Origin: Kocuria rosea
GTDB taxonomy: Bacteria > Actinomycetota > Actinomycetes > Actinomycetales > Micrococcaceae
Assembly: GCF_023715525.1 (NCBI RefSeq)
Contig: NZ_JAMBOG010000001.1
Location: 62,001-126,000 of the forward strand
DNA length: 64,000 nt
Direction: 5' to 3'
In this document: one piece after another, positions 18,251-26,016 of the stretch
Layout: each line of letters starts with the position of its first letter
Numbering within the stretch: the first letter of the stretch is position 1
Notes under the pieces: model-generated
What the model saw: the letters and a program-made list of their open reading frames with translations, nothing else
Databases searched by the model: none
What the model was told of the DNA's origin: nothing
Program-made: the position numbers and the translations under genes

Positions 18251-18282
18251 GATGGGACTCATAGTTGTGTATGAGACACATC
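18251..18282. promoter_or_regulatory. Second inverted repeat in the tctC-IclR gap
   Basis: Arms GATGGGACTCATA (18251-18263) and TATGAGACACATC (18270-18282) match in 11 of 13 positions around a six-base spacer. The site lies 40 bases before the chosen IclR start. It is a candidate IclR operator; a start further upstream would place it within the coding region. Confidence 0.55.
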
Positions 18283-18321
18283 ACTGTCAAGGGTCGCCAG
18301 GCCCGACCGAGGGAGATCCAG

Positions 18322-19134
18322 ATGGAGCAGCAGGAAGCGACCGCAGGCCCGGCAGCGGGCAACGGGGTGCGCGGGGTGAAGTCCGCCGCCCGCACCGTGG
18401 AGGTCCTCGAGGTGCTGGCCGCCCGGGGCAACGAGCCCGTCACCGTCCGGGAGCTGTGCGAGGCCATGGGCGCTCCGCGCAGCAGCATGTACGCGCTGCT
18501 GCGCACGCTCAGCGAGCTGGGGTGGGTGCGCAGCGACTCCACGCACTCGCTCTACAGCATCGGCATCCGGGCCCTGCTGGCCGGCACCACCTACCTGGAC
18601 ACCGACCCGCTGCTGCAGGTGGTCCAGCCCCACGTGGAGCAGGTGAGCAGGCGCCTGGAGGAGACCGTGCACTACGGGCGCCTGGACCGCACCGACATGG
18701 TCTACCTGGCCACCCACCAGTCCGCCGCCTACGAGCGCACCCGGAACCGGGTCGGCCGGCGCCTGCCCGCGTACTCCACGTCCCTGGGGAAGGCCGTGCT
18801 GGCGCACTTCGACGAGGAGGAGCTGGAGGCCCACCTGCCGGCCGTGCTGACCGCGCTCACCCCGCGCACCATCACCTCCCGGTCGGCGCTCAAGGAGGAC
18901 CTGGCCGCCACCCGGGAACGGGGCTACTCGGTCGACGACGAGGAGAACACGCCGGGCCTGCGCTGCTTCGGCGTGGCCCTGCCCATCCGCTCCGGCATCA
19001 CGGACGCCCTCAGCTGCTCGGTGCCGATCGAGCGGCTGACCCCCGAGCACGAGCAGGAGATCATCGCCGCCCTGCGCTCGACCGCCGACGTCACCCTCCA
19101 GATCGTCCGGGGGCTGGGCGGCCTCCTCGCCTGA
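18322..19134 (+). CDS. IclR-family transcriptional regulator
   Basis: A 270-residue IclR-type regulator. The winged helix covers about residues 17-80 (VKSAARTVEVLEVLAA, TVRELCEAMGAPRSSMYALL, GWVRSDSTHSLYSIG) and the effector-binding GAF-like domain follows with RLPAYSTSLGKAVLA, GYSVDDEENTPGLRCFGVA and the closing CSVPIERL. Start ATG 18322 is chosen because GGGAG lies seven bases upstream and because earlier starts run through an inverted repeat. It is divergent from tctCBA-usp and 153 bp before the second glucarate dehydratase paralogue, so it probably controls both. The inducer is expected to be a sugar acid or its product. Confidence 0.88.
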   Translation: MEQQEATAGPAAGNGVRGVKSAARTVEVLEVLAARGNEPVTVRELCEAMGAPRSSMYALLRTLSELGWVRSDSTHSLYSIGIRALLAGTTYLDTDPLLQVVQPHVEQVSRRLEETVHYGRLDRTDMVYLATHQSAAYERTRNRVGRRLPAYSTSLGKAVLAHFDEEELEAHLPAVLTALTPRTITSRSALKEDLAATRERGYSVDDEENTPGLRCFGVALPIRSGITDALSCSVPIERLTPEHEQEIIAALRSTADVTLQIVRGLGGLLA

Positions 19135-19161
19135 GCAGGACCCCGGAGTCCGCTCAATACC

Positions 19162-19218
19162 TTTTATGGATCGTTCAGTGCTTTTTTTGGCTTGGACTTG
19201 TATTACGCCGGATGTCTA
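19162..19218. promoter_or_regulatory. AT-rich upstream region of the second dehydratase with sites shared with kdgD
   Basis: TTTTATGGAT at 19162-19171 is identical to the sequence at 13565-13574 before kdgD, and TGTCTA at 19213-19218 repeats the half-site of the tctC palindrome. The stretch is unusually AT-rich. It lies 70-126 bases before the dehydratase start and probably holds its promoter and a regulator site. Confidence 0.4.
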
Positions 19219-19287
19219 CGCTCGGCGCAGGATCCGGCGGCCCGGTGCCGCCCGCCCGTCTCTCCCTCCCACCAGAAAGTCCCGCCC

Positions 19288-20589
19288 GTGACCCCGCACA
19301 TCATTCAGGAAGAACTCCTCGGCCAGGTCTGCGTCTCGGGGGTCACCATCACCCCGGTGGCCTTCAAGGACCCGCCCCTGCTCAACGCCGTGGGAGTGCA
19401 CGAGCCCTTCGCCCTGCGCGCGATCGTGGAGGTGCACACCGACGCCGGGATCAGCGGCCTCGGGGAGACCTACGGCGACGCGGGCCACCTGCAGCGCCTG
19501 CGCGTGGCGGCCGAGGCCGTCACCGGGACGGACGTGTTCAACACCAACCTCCTCCGGCAGCGGGTCGCGGCCGCGCTGGCCCGGGACACCGTCCAGGGCG
19601 GGCACGGCATGAGCGGGATGGTGACCGGCTCGTCCACCGCCGACCGCGTGCTCTCCCCCTTCGACGTCGCCGCCCTCGACATCCAGGGCAAGCTGCTCGG
19701 CCGCCCGGTCAGCGACCTGCTCGGCGGGGCCGTGCGCGGGGCCGTGCCCTTCAGCGGCTACCTCTTCTACAAGTGGGCGGGCCACCCCGGGCACGACGAG
19801 GACACCTGGGGCGCCGCCCTGGACCCGGAGGGCGTCGTCCGGCAGGCCCGCAGGATGGTGGACGAGTACGGGTTCACCGCCCTGAAGCTCAAGGCCGGCG
19901 TCCTCCGCCCCGACCTGGAGGTCGCGGCGATCAAGGCGCTGCGCGAGGAGTTCCCCGGGCTACCGCTGCGGATCGACCCCAACGCCGCCTGGTCCGTGGA
20001 GACCTCCATCCGGGTGGGCCGGGAGCTCGACGGGATCCTGGAGTACCTCGAGGACCCCACACCGGGCATCGAGGGCATGGCCCAGGTGCGCCGGGCGGTG
20101 TCGATGCCGCTGGCGACCAACATGTGCGTGGTGAGCTTCGACGACGTGGCGCCGGCCGTGGCCGCCGGCGCCGTGGACGTGATCCTCTCCGACCACCACT
20201 TCTGGGGCGGGCTGCGCCGCTCCCAGGCCCTGGCCGGGATCACCGAGACCTTCGGCCTGGGGCTGTCCATGCACTCCAACTCCCACCTGGGGATCAGCCT
20301 GGCCGCCATGGTCCACCTCGCCGCCGCCACCCCGAACCTCGACTACGCCTGCGACACGCACTGGCCGTGGAAGGACGAGGACGAGGACGTCGTGCTGCCC
20401 GGCGCCCTCCGCTTCGCCGGCGGGGCCGTGCCGGTGCCGACCGCCCCGGGCCTGGGCGTGGAGCTGGACCGCGACGGGTTGGAGAAGCTCCACCGCCAGT
20501 ACCTCGAGTGCGGCCTGCGCGGCCGGGACGACACGGGCTACATGCAGCGGATCAACCCGGAGTACGAGCTGATCACCCCTCGCTGGTGA
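19288..20589 (+). CDS. Glucarate dehydratase-like enolase-superfamily enzyme (second paralogue)
   Basis: A 433-residue relative of glucarate dehydratase. All expected catalytic features are visible: KLK in FTALKLKAGV, LRIDPNAAW, YLEDPTPGIEG, PLATNMCVVSFDD, DHHFWGG and the histidine in LSMHSNSHLGISLA. Its sequence differs clearly from gudD at 9565-10893, so it is not a recent duplicate and may prefer another aldarate such as galactarate or an uncommon hexarate, or act as the glucarate-related GudX type. The GTG at 19288 is chosen because relatives start close to it; the frame is open 32 codons earlier through the AT-rich promoter-like region. It stands alone downstream of the IclR gene. Confidence 0.83.
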   Translation: MTPHIIQEELLGQVCVSGVTITPVAFKDPPLLNAVGVHEPFALRAIVEVHTDAGISGLGETYGDAGHLQRLRVAAEAVTGTDVFNTNLLRQRVAAALARDTVQGGHGMSGMVTGSSTADRVLSPFDVAALDIQGKLLGRPVSDLLGGAVRGAVPFSGYLFYKWAGHPGHDEDTWGAALDPEGVVRQARRMVDEYGFTALKLKAGVLRPDLEVAAIKALREEFPGLPLRIDPNAAWSVETSIRVGRELDGILEYLEDPTPGIEGMAQVRRAVSMPLATNMCVVSFDDVAPAVAAGAVDVILSDHHFWGGLRRSQALAGITETFGLGLSMHSNSHLGISLAAMVHLAAATPNLDYACDTHWPWKDEDEDVVLPGALRFAGGAVPVPTAPGLGVELDRDGLEKLHRQYLECGLRGRDDTGYMQRINPEYELITPRW

Positions 20590-20596
20590 GCGCGGC

Positions 20597-20634
20597 CCGG
20601 CAGCGGGCCCGCTCGGGCGGCGCCGCGCTGCCGG
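20597..20634 (+). terminator. Hairpin after the second dehydratase gene
   Basis: CCGGCAGCG (20597-20605) pairs with CGCTGCCGG (20626-20634) across a 20-base loop just after the stop codon. It is a plausible terminator without a T run. Confidence 0.4.
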
Positions 20635-20779
20635 CTTGACGCCCGTCCCCGGCACGCGCGGCCGAGGCCGGCCACGGACGCCTCCCGCCGGCGCTGCGTC
20701 CCGGGCCCCGTCGGGGCGGGAGCGCCCGGGCGGCCACGACCTCCCCCTCCCCCGCCGACGGTGATCGCCCAGGCGCCGT

Positions 20780-21229
20780 GGGGGGCCGACGACGGCCCCG
20801 ACGCGGCCCAGCGACAGGGCCCAGCCCGGTGGCCCGCACGGCCGCGGGGTGGTACTGGGCGATGTGGTCGTTGACCATGCTCTGCGTGCCCATGCCGCCG
20901 AGGCCGGCGACCGGGATCGCCGCCGTGAGCACGGCGGGCGAGGAGGACGGGGAGGCGATCAGCAGGGCGGTGGCGGCGGAGACGAAGCCGACGACGACCA
21001 TGGCCTTCAGGGCCGTGCGCTGGACGATGACCGCGGCCACGACGGTCCCGGCCAGCGCGCCGATCGAGTACGTGAGCAGGAAGGAGACCGCCGAGCCCGT
21101 CGCGGAGCCGGACCGGTCCATGATCTGCGGCAACCACGTGGTGAGGCCGGACATGGAGAGCAGGCTCAGCAGGCACATCACCCGCATCCCGGCCGTGGGC
21201 GCCAGGTCGCCGGCCCGGAACAGCGCCCC
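20780..21229 (-). pseudogene. Remnant of an MFS transporter (aromatic acid:H+ symporter-like), truncated and frameshifted
   Basis: On the minus strand a fragment of about 150 codons encodes the second half of an MFS carrier: GMRVMCLLSLLSMSGLTTW, LPQIMDRSGSATGSA, LLTYSIGALAGTVVAAV and IAQYHPAAVRATGLG. Near 20816-20824 one extra base breaks the frame; in the next frame it continues as LSLGRVGAVVGP, exactly as AAHS-family proteins do after RATGLG. The first six helices and the end of the protein are missing, and no start codon or ribosome site precedes it. It is likely a dead sugar-acid or aromatic-acid importer next to the glucarate island. The rest of the 20.6-21.4 kb stretch holds nothing else that can be supported. 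Confidence 0.75.
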
Positions 21230-21397
21230 CGCGGAGCCCCGGGACGCCGGCACGGCGGAGGCGCCCTCCGCCGGCGCGGCCGACCCGTGGCGGTGGGCGA
21301 CCGCGGCGGCGTCCGCGGGCCGGCCCGCGGGCCGGTGGGTGGCCGGAGCACCGGGGCCGAAGAGGCGCCGGGGAGTTCCCTGCGGGAGGATGGGCCC

Positions 21398-22168
21398 ATG
21401 CGCAGATTCCTCAAGGACGCCGGCGTGCACGCCGAGATCACCCCGGACGGGTTCACCGAGGGCGGGTGGGTGCTGTCCATCGGCGGGGCCGAGCAGTCCC
21501 ACGTGGACCTGGCCCGGCCGGAGGAGATCTTCTACGAGTACCTGCGGCGCATCGGCAACGTCGTCGACCTCGTGGCGCCCGCCGGGGAGCCCGTGACCGC
21601 CGTGCACCTGGGCGCGGGCGCCCTGACGCTCGCCCGCTACGTCGCCGCGACGCGGCCCGGGTCCGCCCAGGTCGCCGTCGAGCTGGAGCGGGAGCTGCCC
21701 GCGTTCGTGCTCGAGGCCCTCCCCCTGCCGGCGGGGGCGGACGTGCGGATCGTCGTCGACGACGCCCGGGCGGCGCTGCCGCACGTCGCCGCCCCCGGGA
21801 CCGTGGACCTCGTGGTGCTCGACGTCTTCACCGGCCGGGACGACCCCGGCCACCTCACGGAGCCGTCGTTCTACGCCGAGGCCGCCGGGCTGCTGGCCCC
21901 GCACGGGGTCATGGCGGTCAACGTCGGCGACGACCCGGGCCTGGCGTTCTTCGCGGCCCAGGCCCGGGCCGCCCGGGCCGTCTTCGCGGACGTGTGGTGC
22001 CTGGCCGACCAGCGCCTCCTGACGGGCCGCTACCCGGGCAACCTGATCCTCGTGGGCGGGCGGCGGCCCCTGCCCCGGCCGTGGGCGGAGCACTTCGCGG
22101 CGGCGGGCCCGCACCCGGCGGGCGTGCTGGACGGGCTGGGCCTGGAGGAACTGCTGGGCCGGCTGTAG
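21398..22168 (+). CDS. Spermidine synthase-like methyltransferase-fold protein
   Basis: A 256-residue protein with the Rossmann fold of the spermidine synthase family. VTAVHLGAGALTLARYVA is the nucleotide motif I, QVAVELERELPAFV supplies the acidic end of strand 2, and DLVVLDVFTGRDDPGHL corresponds to the active-site D-x-x-x-P region. ADVRIVVDDARAAL is the motif that holds the adenosine. Such stand-alone actinobacterial members often lack a proven polyamine role, so the substrate is unknown. ATG 21398 has GGGAGGA eight bases upstream. The stop almost touches the DUF779 gene that follows. Confidence 0.8.
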   Translation: MRRFLKDAGVHAEITPDGFTEGGWVLSIGGAEQSHVDLARPEEIFYEYLRRIGNVVDLVAPAGEPVTAVHLGAGALTLARYVAATRPGSAQVAVELERELPAFVLEALPLPAGADVRIVVDDARAALPHVAAPGTVDLVVLDVFTGRDDPGHLTEPSFYAEAAGLLAPHGVMAVNVGDDPGLAFFAAQARAARAVFADVWCLADQRLLTGRYPGNLILVGGRRPLPRPWAEHFAAAGPHPAGVLDGLGLEELLGRL

Positions 22169-22214
22169 CGTGGGTCGCACCGCCGAGCCCGTGCCCGATG
22201 CCGAGGAGCGTACC

Positions 22215-22637
22215 GTGGAGAAGACCGACCAGACCGAGCAGATCGGCGTCCTGGACTCCGCCCCGGCGATCGAGGGCGAGACGTTCTCCCGGGTGGCGCT
22301 CACCCCGGCGGCGGTCGAGCTGCTGGGCACGCTGCGGGAGGTCCACGGGCGGCTGATGTTCCACCAGTCCGGCGGGTGCTGCGACGGCTCCGCGCCCATG
22401 TGCTATCCGGCCGGCGAGTTCCTCACGGGCCCCGCGGACGTGCTGCTGGGGGTGTTCACGCTGCCGGGCGATCCCGCGACCGCCCGGCTGGAGTTCTGGA
22501 TCTCCCGGGAGCAGTTCGAGTACTGGAAGCACACGCTGCTCACCGTGGACGTCGTGGCCGGACGCGGCTCGGGGTTCTCGGTGGAGGCCCCCGAGGGCAA
22601 GCGCTTCCTCATCCGCTCGACCTTGCTGGGCGGCTAG
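22215..22637 (+). CDS. DUF779 domain protein
   Basis: A 140-residue protein of the DUF779 family. The conserved core HGRLMFHQSGGCCDGSAPM (about residues 45-63) with its paired cysteines, then DVLLGVF and FWISREQFEYWKHT, is plain. DUF779 genes frequently lie beside aldehyde dehydrogenases, where the pair of cysteines suggests a metal or redox role; here no such neighbour is adjacent. GTG 22215 is preferred over GTG 22170 because GAGGAG lies six bases upstream. It follows the spermidine-synthase-like gene by 46 bp on the same strand. Confidence 0.82.
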   Translation: MEKTDQTEQIGVLDSAPAIEGETFSRVALTPAAVELLGTLREVHGRLMFHQSGGCCDGSAPMCYPAGEFLTGPADVLLGVFTLPGDPATARLEFWISREQFEYWKHTLLTVDVVAGRGSGFSVEAPEGKRFLIRSTLLGG

Positions 22638-22646
22638 GGCACCGGT

Positions 22647-23012
22647 TCACGGGGCCGGGCGCAGCCGGCCCTGCTCGTCGAAGGACGGGCCCCGGTCGTG
22701 GACCGGGAAGGTGTGGAAGGCCGGGACCTCGTAGGGGTGGGCCCGGGCCATCGCCCGCAGGACGTGCTCGCGCTCGGCCGCGGAGTAGATCACCTCGATG
22801 CGCACCTCGTCGACCTCCTCGGGGCGGCCCACCTCGCCGAGCACGGGGTCCGCCCCCGGCAGGGGGGTGAAGCGGCCGGTGCCGCGGCTCACGAAGGCCA
22901 CGTGGGAGTAGTGGCCGAAGCGCCCGGCGCCGGCGTCGCCGAGGGCCTGCAGCACCGCCTCCGCGTGGGTGGCGGGGACGTAGACGACCAGCGCGTGGGT
23001 GTCAGTGGTCAT
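22647..23012 (-). CDS. NIF3-like / YqfO N-terminal domain protein
   Basis: A 121-residue protein matching the small domain inserted in NIF3/YqfO proteins: ALVVYVPATHAEAVLQALGDAGAG (part), FGHYSHVAFVSRGTGRFTPL and AHPYEVPAFHTFPV. The H-P-Y-E-x-P motif and the G-R-F-x-P pattern are diagnostic. Stand-alone versions resemble the CutA/PII fold and have no settled function. It overlaps the start of the adjacent CDF metal exporter gene by 11 bases (the CDF gene lies upstream on this strand), so a role in metal response is possible, but that is a guess from the overlap. Confidence 0.78.
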   Translation of the reverse strand: MTTDTHALVVYVPATHAEAVLQALGDAGAGRFGHYSHVAFVSRGTGRFTPLPGADPVLGEVGRPEEVDEVRIEVIYSAAEREHVLRAMARAHPYEVPAFHTFPVHDRGPSFDEQGRLRPAP

Positions 23013-23985
23013 GGGGGGCGCACACCTCGGGTTCGACGTGGTCGGCGGGCTCGAGCTGGATCGTGGAGTGCTGGACGGAGACCGGGAAGTGCTCGGCCAC
23101 GCACCGCTGGATCCGGCCGAGCGCCTCGGCGGAGCCGCCGGAGTAGAAGTACTCGTCCTCGAGCACCACGTGGGCGGTGAGCACCGGCAGGTCCGAGGAG
23201 ATGCGGGAGGCGTGCAGGTCGTGGACCTCCACGACGTGCGGCAGCTCGAGGATGTGCCCGCGCACGTCGGCGAGGTCGAGCCCCGGCGGTGCGCTCTCCA
23301 TGAGCACGGACAGGGACTCCACCAGCAGCCGGATGGTCCGCGGGACGATGAGCACGCCGATGAGCAGGGCGACGACGGCGTCCGCCTGCACCCAGCCGGT
23401 GAGGGTGATGACCACGGCCGCGACGATCACGGCGACCGAGCCGAGGGCGTCGTTGAGCACCTCGAGCACGGCCGCGCGCAGGTTGAGGTTGGAGCGCCGC
23501 CCGCCCACGAGCACCGCCATGGCCACGAGGTTGCCGGCCAGGCCCAGCACGCCGAAGACGATCATCTCGACGGAGGCCACCGGCTCCGGCTGCACGAACC
23601 GTCGCACGCCCTCGACGAGCACGAACAGGCCCACGGCCAGCAGCACCCCGGCCTGCAGGGCCGCGGCGACGATCTCGGCGCGCCGCCAGCCCCACGTGCG
23701 CCGCGCCGTGGGCGGGCGCAGGGACAGCTGTGCGGCGATCAGCGCCAGCAGCAGCCCGCCGGCGTCGGTGAGCACGTGGGCGGTGTCGAAGAGCAGGGCC
23801 AGCGACCCCGTCCACAGGGCACCGGCCAGCTGGACGACGAACAGTCCGGCGGTGATCCCGAAGGCGGTGACGATCCGCCACCGGTCGGTGCCGGGCCCGG
23901 CGTGGGCGTGCCCCGGGCCGTGGTCGTGGCCGCGGTCGGTGTCGTGCCCCGCGTGCCCGTGGGCCCGGGCGTGGTCGTGCGCCAT
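23002..23985 (-). CDS. Cation diffusion facilitator (CDF) metal exporter
   Basis: The 327-residue protein starts with a His-rich tail (MAHDHARAHGHAGHD) and has six membrane helices plus a cytoplasmic metal-sensing C-terminal domain ending in CAPHDH. Helix 2 shows HVLTD (H-x3-D), the usual metal site; helix 5 reads EVLNDALGS where the zinc exporters have HVLGD, so the second histidine is Glu here. CDF proteins exchange Zn, Cd, Co, Mn or Fe for protons at the cytoplasmic membrane. Exact metal is uncertain because of that change. It overlaps the NIF3-like gene by 11 bases in a two-gene unit. Confidence 0.88.
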   Translation of the reverse strand: MAHDHARAHGHAGHDTDRGHDHGPGHAHAGPGTDRWRIVTAFGITAGLFVVQLAGALWTGSLALLFDTAHVLTDAGGLLLALIAAQLSLRPPTARRTWGWRRAEIVAAALQAGVLLAVGLFVLVEGVRRFVQPEPVASVEMIVFGVLGLAGNLVAMAVLVGGRRSNLNLRAAVLEVLNDALGSVAVIVAAVVITLTGWVQADAVVALLIGVLIVPRTIRLLVESLSVLMESAPPGLDLADVRGHILELPHVVEVHDLHASRISSDLPVLTAHVVLEDEYFYSGGSAEALGRIQRCVAEHFPVSVQHSTIQLEPADHVEPEVCAPHDH

Positions 23986-24026
23986 GCCTCCATCCTAAGC
24001 CGGGGCCGCGGCCCCGGCCGGGCGGG

Positions 24027-24365
24027 TCAGCCCGTGACGAACTCGCTGAACTGCCCGGTGGCGGGGCCGAAGTGGGAGTCCACCCGCATCACGGCGCCGG
24101 GGGTGTCGTTGCCGTTGAGCGCCTTGAGCAGGTCGCCCACGGCCCACCGCGGGCCCTCGGCGATCACGCCCACGGTGCCGTCGGCGTTGTTGACCACGGA
24201 GCCGTGCAGGCCGAGCTTCTCGGCGTGGCGCCAGGTCCAGTAGCGGAAGCCCACCCCGTGCACGGTGCCGTGCACCACGGCGGTGAGCCGCAGCGGCTCG
24301 TTGAGGTCCAGTTCGTCGGCGGAGCGGTCGTCGGAGGCGCTCGGGTGGATCGGGGGCAGGCTCAC
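24027..24365 (-). CDS. acyP: Acylphosphatase
   Basis: A 112-residue protein with an N-terminal extension of about 25 residues and a standard acylphosphatase domain. The catalytic motif HGTVHGVGFRYW holds the phosphate-binding arginine, and GSVVNNADGTVGVIAEG holds the catalytic asparagine. It hydrolyses acyl phosphates such as carbamoyl or acetyl phosphate in the cytoplasm. The start is a GTG that overlaps the stop of the PPOX gene by four bases; this coupling decides the start, since the frame continues upstream. Confidence 0.87.
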   Translation of the reverse strand: MSLPPIHPSASDDRSADELDLNEPLRLTAVVHGTVHGVGFRYWTWRHAEKLGLHGSVVNNADGTVGVIAEGPRWAVGDLLKALNGNDTPGAVMRVDSHFGPATGQFSEFVTG

Positions 24366-24844
24366 AGCTCCACCACCGTCGACTCGCCGGCGTCGATCTG
24401 CTCGCCGGTGACCCGCGCCCGGGCCCAGCGCAGGGCGGTGGCGAGCGTGCCGGGGCTGCGCCACAGCTCGGCGGTCTCGGTGCGCACGCGCAGCACGACG
24501 AGCCCGGGCGTGGCCGGGCCGTCCGGGTAGAAGGGCCTGAGGGCGTCCGACCACAGGCCCTCGACCACCGCGGGGTCCTCGACCACCTCGGCGGCCCCGG
24601 AGACCGAGACCCACTCGTGGGGGCCCACGAAGGCGACGTTGACGGCGTCCTCGCGCCGGACGTCCTCCACCGCGGACGTGGAGCGGTCGGTGAAGAAGTG
24701 CAGGTCCTCCCCCGGCGCGACGTCCACGACGGTCATGGGCCGGCTCACGAGCTTGCCGGTCGCCTCCCGCGTGGTCAGCATGCCGACCCGGGTGCGGTTG
24801 ACGAACTCGACGATGTGCTGGATGTCATCCTGGTGCGTGCTCAT
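24362..24844 (-). CDS. Pyridoxamine 5'-phosphate oxidase-like general stress protein
   Basis: A 160-residue split-barrel flavin-binding protein of the general stress protein 26 type. It shows the opening VEFVNRTRVGMLTTREATGKL (quoted here in its conserved parts), SRPMTVVDVAPGEDLHFFTD and VAFVGPHEWVSVSGAAEVV. The family binds FMN or F420; the physiological reaction is not known and it is not the biosynthetic PdxH, which is longer and has other motifs. It is translated just before acylphosphatase with a four-base overlap. Confidence 0.83.
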   Translation of the reverse strand: MSTHQDDIQHIVEFVNRTRVGMLTTREATGKLVSRPMTVVDVAPGEDLHFFTDRSTSAVEDVRREDAVNVAFVGPHEWVSVSGAAEVVEDPAVVEGLWSDALRPFYPDGPATPGLVVLRVRTETAELWRSPGTLATALRWARARVTGEQIDAGESTVVEL

Positions 24845-24981
24845 GTGGTCAGATTAGGGGACCGACCGTCGCTCGCGGCACGGTCGGAGCCCGAGAATTC
24901 GTCGTGGGCCGAACCCCCACGCACCGTCCGCCGGTCCGTCCTCCCCGGGACGCCGGCGCAGAAGAGGACCGGAGCACGCAG

Positions 24982-25503
24982 ATGGACCACGCAGCACAGG
25001 CCCCGGAGGAGACCGCCCCCGGGACGATCAGCGCCCAGGACAGGATCGAGATCACCGAGATCCTCAGCTTCTCGTCGCACCTGCTCGACAACCGCCAGTG
25101 GGACATGTTCGGGGAGGTCTTCGTCCCGGAGGTCGAGCTCGTCACCCCGCGCGGCGAGTTCACCGGCACCGCGGGCGTGCGGCGCTACCTCGAGATGATC
25201 GACCTCTCCCGCTTCCCGGCCACGCACACGCTCAACACGATCATCGAGGCCGTCGACGAGGACACCGCCGTGGCCTGGTCGCGGATGCTGCTGCTGACCT
25301 GGGACCGCAAGGCCGTCGGCGGGGACTTCATCGACACGTTCCGCCGCACCGGCCCCGGCTGGCGGATCACCCGGCGCACGGTCGCGCCCCGCAACGACCA
25401 GGACTCCGTGGCGCTCGCCGAGGGCGGCTACGCCCCGGACCCGTACTCGTACGCGCTGTTCGACGACGCCGTGCTCGCCGCGACCGGACGAGCCCGCCGG
25501 TGA
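24982..25503 (+). CDS. SnoaL/NTF2-like protein A
   Basis: A 173-residue protein with the cone-shaped NTF2/SnoaL fold: helix ISAQDRIEITEILSFSSHL, DNRQWDMFGEVFVPEVEL, GVRRYLEMIDLSRF and the strand DFIDTFRRTGPGWRITRR. The family includes ketosteroid isomerases, polyketide cyclases and aromatic-ring dioxygenase small subunits; this one is most like the SnoaL_4 type with a conserved Y/H site, but no substrate can be assigned. ATG 24982 has GGAG about eight bases upstream. Its stop overlaps the start of a second NTF2-like gene, so the two are made together and may form a heteromer. Confidence 0.8.
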   Translation: MDHAAQAPEETAPGTISAQDRIEITEILSFSSHLLDNRQWDMFGEVFVPEVELVTPRGEFTGTAGVRRYLEMIDLSRFPATHTLNTIIEAVDEDTAVAWSRMLLLTWDRKAVGGDFIDTFRRTGPGWRITRRTVAPRNDQDSVALAEGGYAPDPYSYALFDDAVLAATGRARR

Positions 25504-25958
25504 GCGCCGCGCCCGGGGCGGGCCCGTCGGCGGGCTGGGAGCGGGTCCCGGCGGACGACGCCCTGGCGATCGGCACCGCCCTCGTCCGGTGCGCCCGGCT
25601 CGTGGACGTCGCCGCCTGGGACGACCTGGACCTGGTGCTCACCGGGGACGCGGTCGTGGCCTCGACGCACGGGACCGCGCACGGCACCACGGAGTTCGTG
25701 GAGGTCGTCGAGCGCGCCCGGGCCCACGGCCTCGGCCCGCACCACATCACCGACACCGTGCTGCGCCGGCTGGGTGCCGACCGCGTGCGGGCGTGGAGCA
25801 AGTGGTTCACGGTCGCCGCGGACGGGACCGTGCGCGGCGGCGAGCAGCTGGACCTGCTCGTGCGCACCCCGGAGGGGTGGCGGATCACGGAGCGCCGCAC
25901 GACCCGGACGCAGCCGGGGGCCGGCACCCGGCCGGGCGTGGAGGCCTTCCTGGGCTGA
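25500..25958 (+). CDS. SnoaL/NTF2-like protein B
   Basis: A 152-residue NTF2-like protein beginning with GTG that overlaps the preceding stop by four bases. Recognisable parts are LAIGTALVRCARLVDVAAWDD, the short loop HGTTEFVEVVERARAHGL, PHHITDTVLRRL and the closing strands DLLVRTPEGWRITERR. It is clearly related in fold to the gene before it but shares little sequence. No catalytic residue pattern can be claimed. Paired, overlapping NTF2-like genes may encode two parts of one isomerase or hydratase; the substrate is unknown. Confidence 0.75.
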   Translation: MSAAPGAGPSAGWERVPADDALAIGTALVRCARLVDVAAWDDLDLVLTGDAVVASTHGTAHGTTEFVEVVERARAHGLGPHHITDTVLRRLGADRVRAWSKWFTVAADGTVRGGEQLDLLVRTPEGWRITERRTTRTQPGAGTRPGVEAFLG

Positions 25959-26016
25959 GCCCCTCCCCCGCCCGCCGCCGCGCCGCAGCACCGGCGGCGG
26001 GTTCGTGCCGGTCCCG

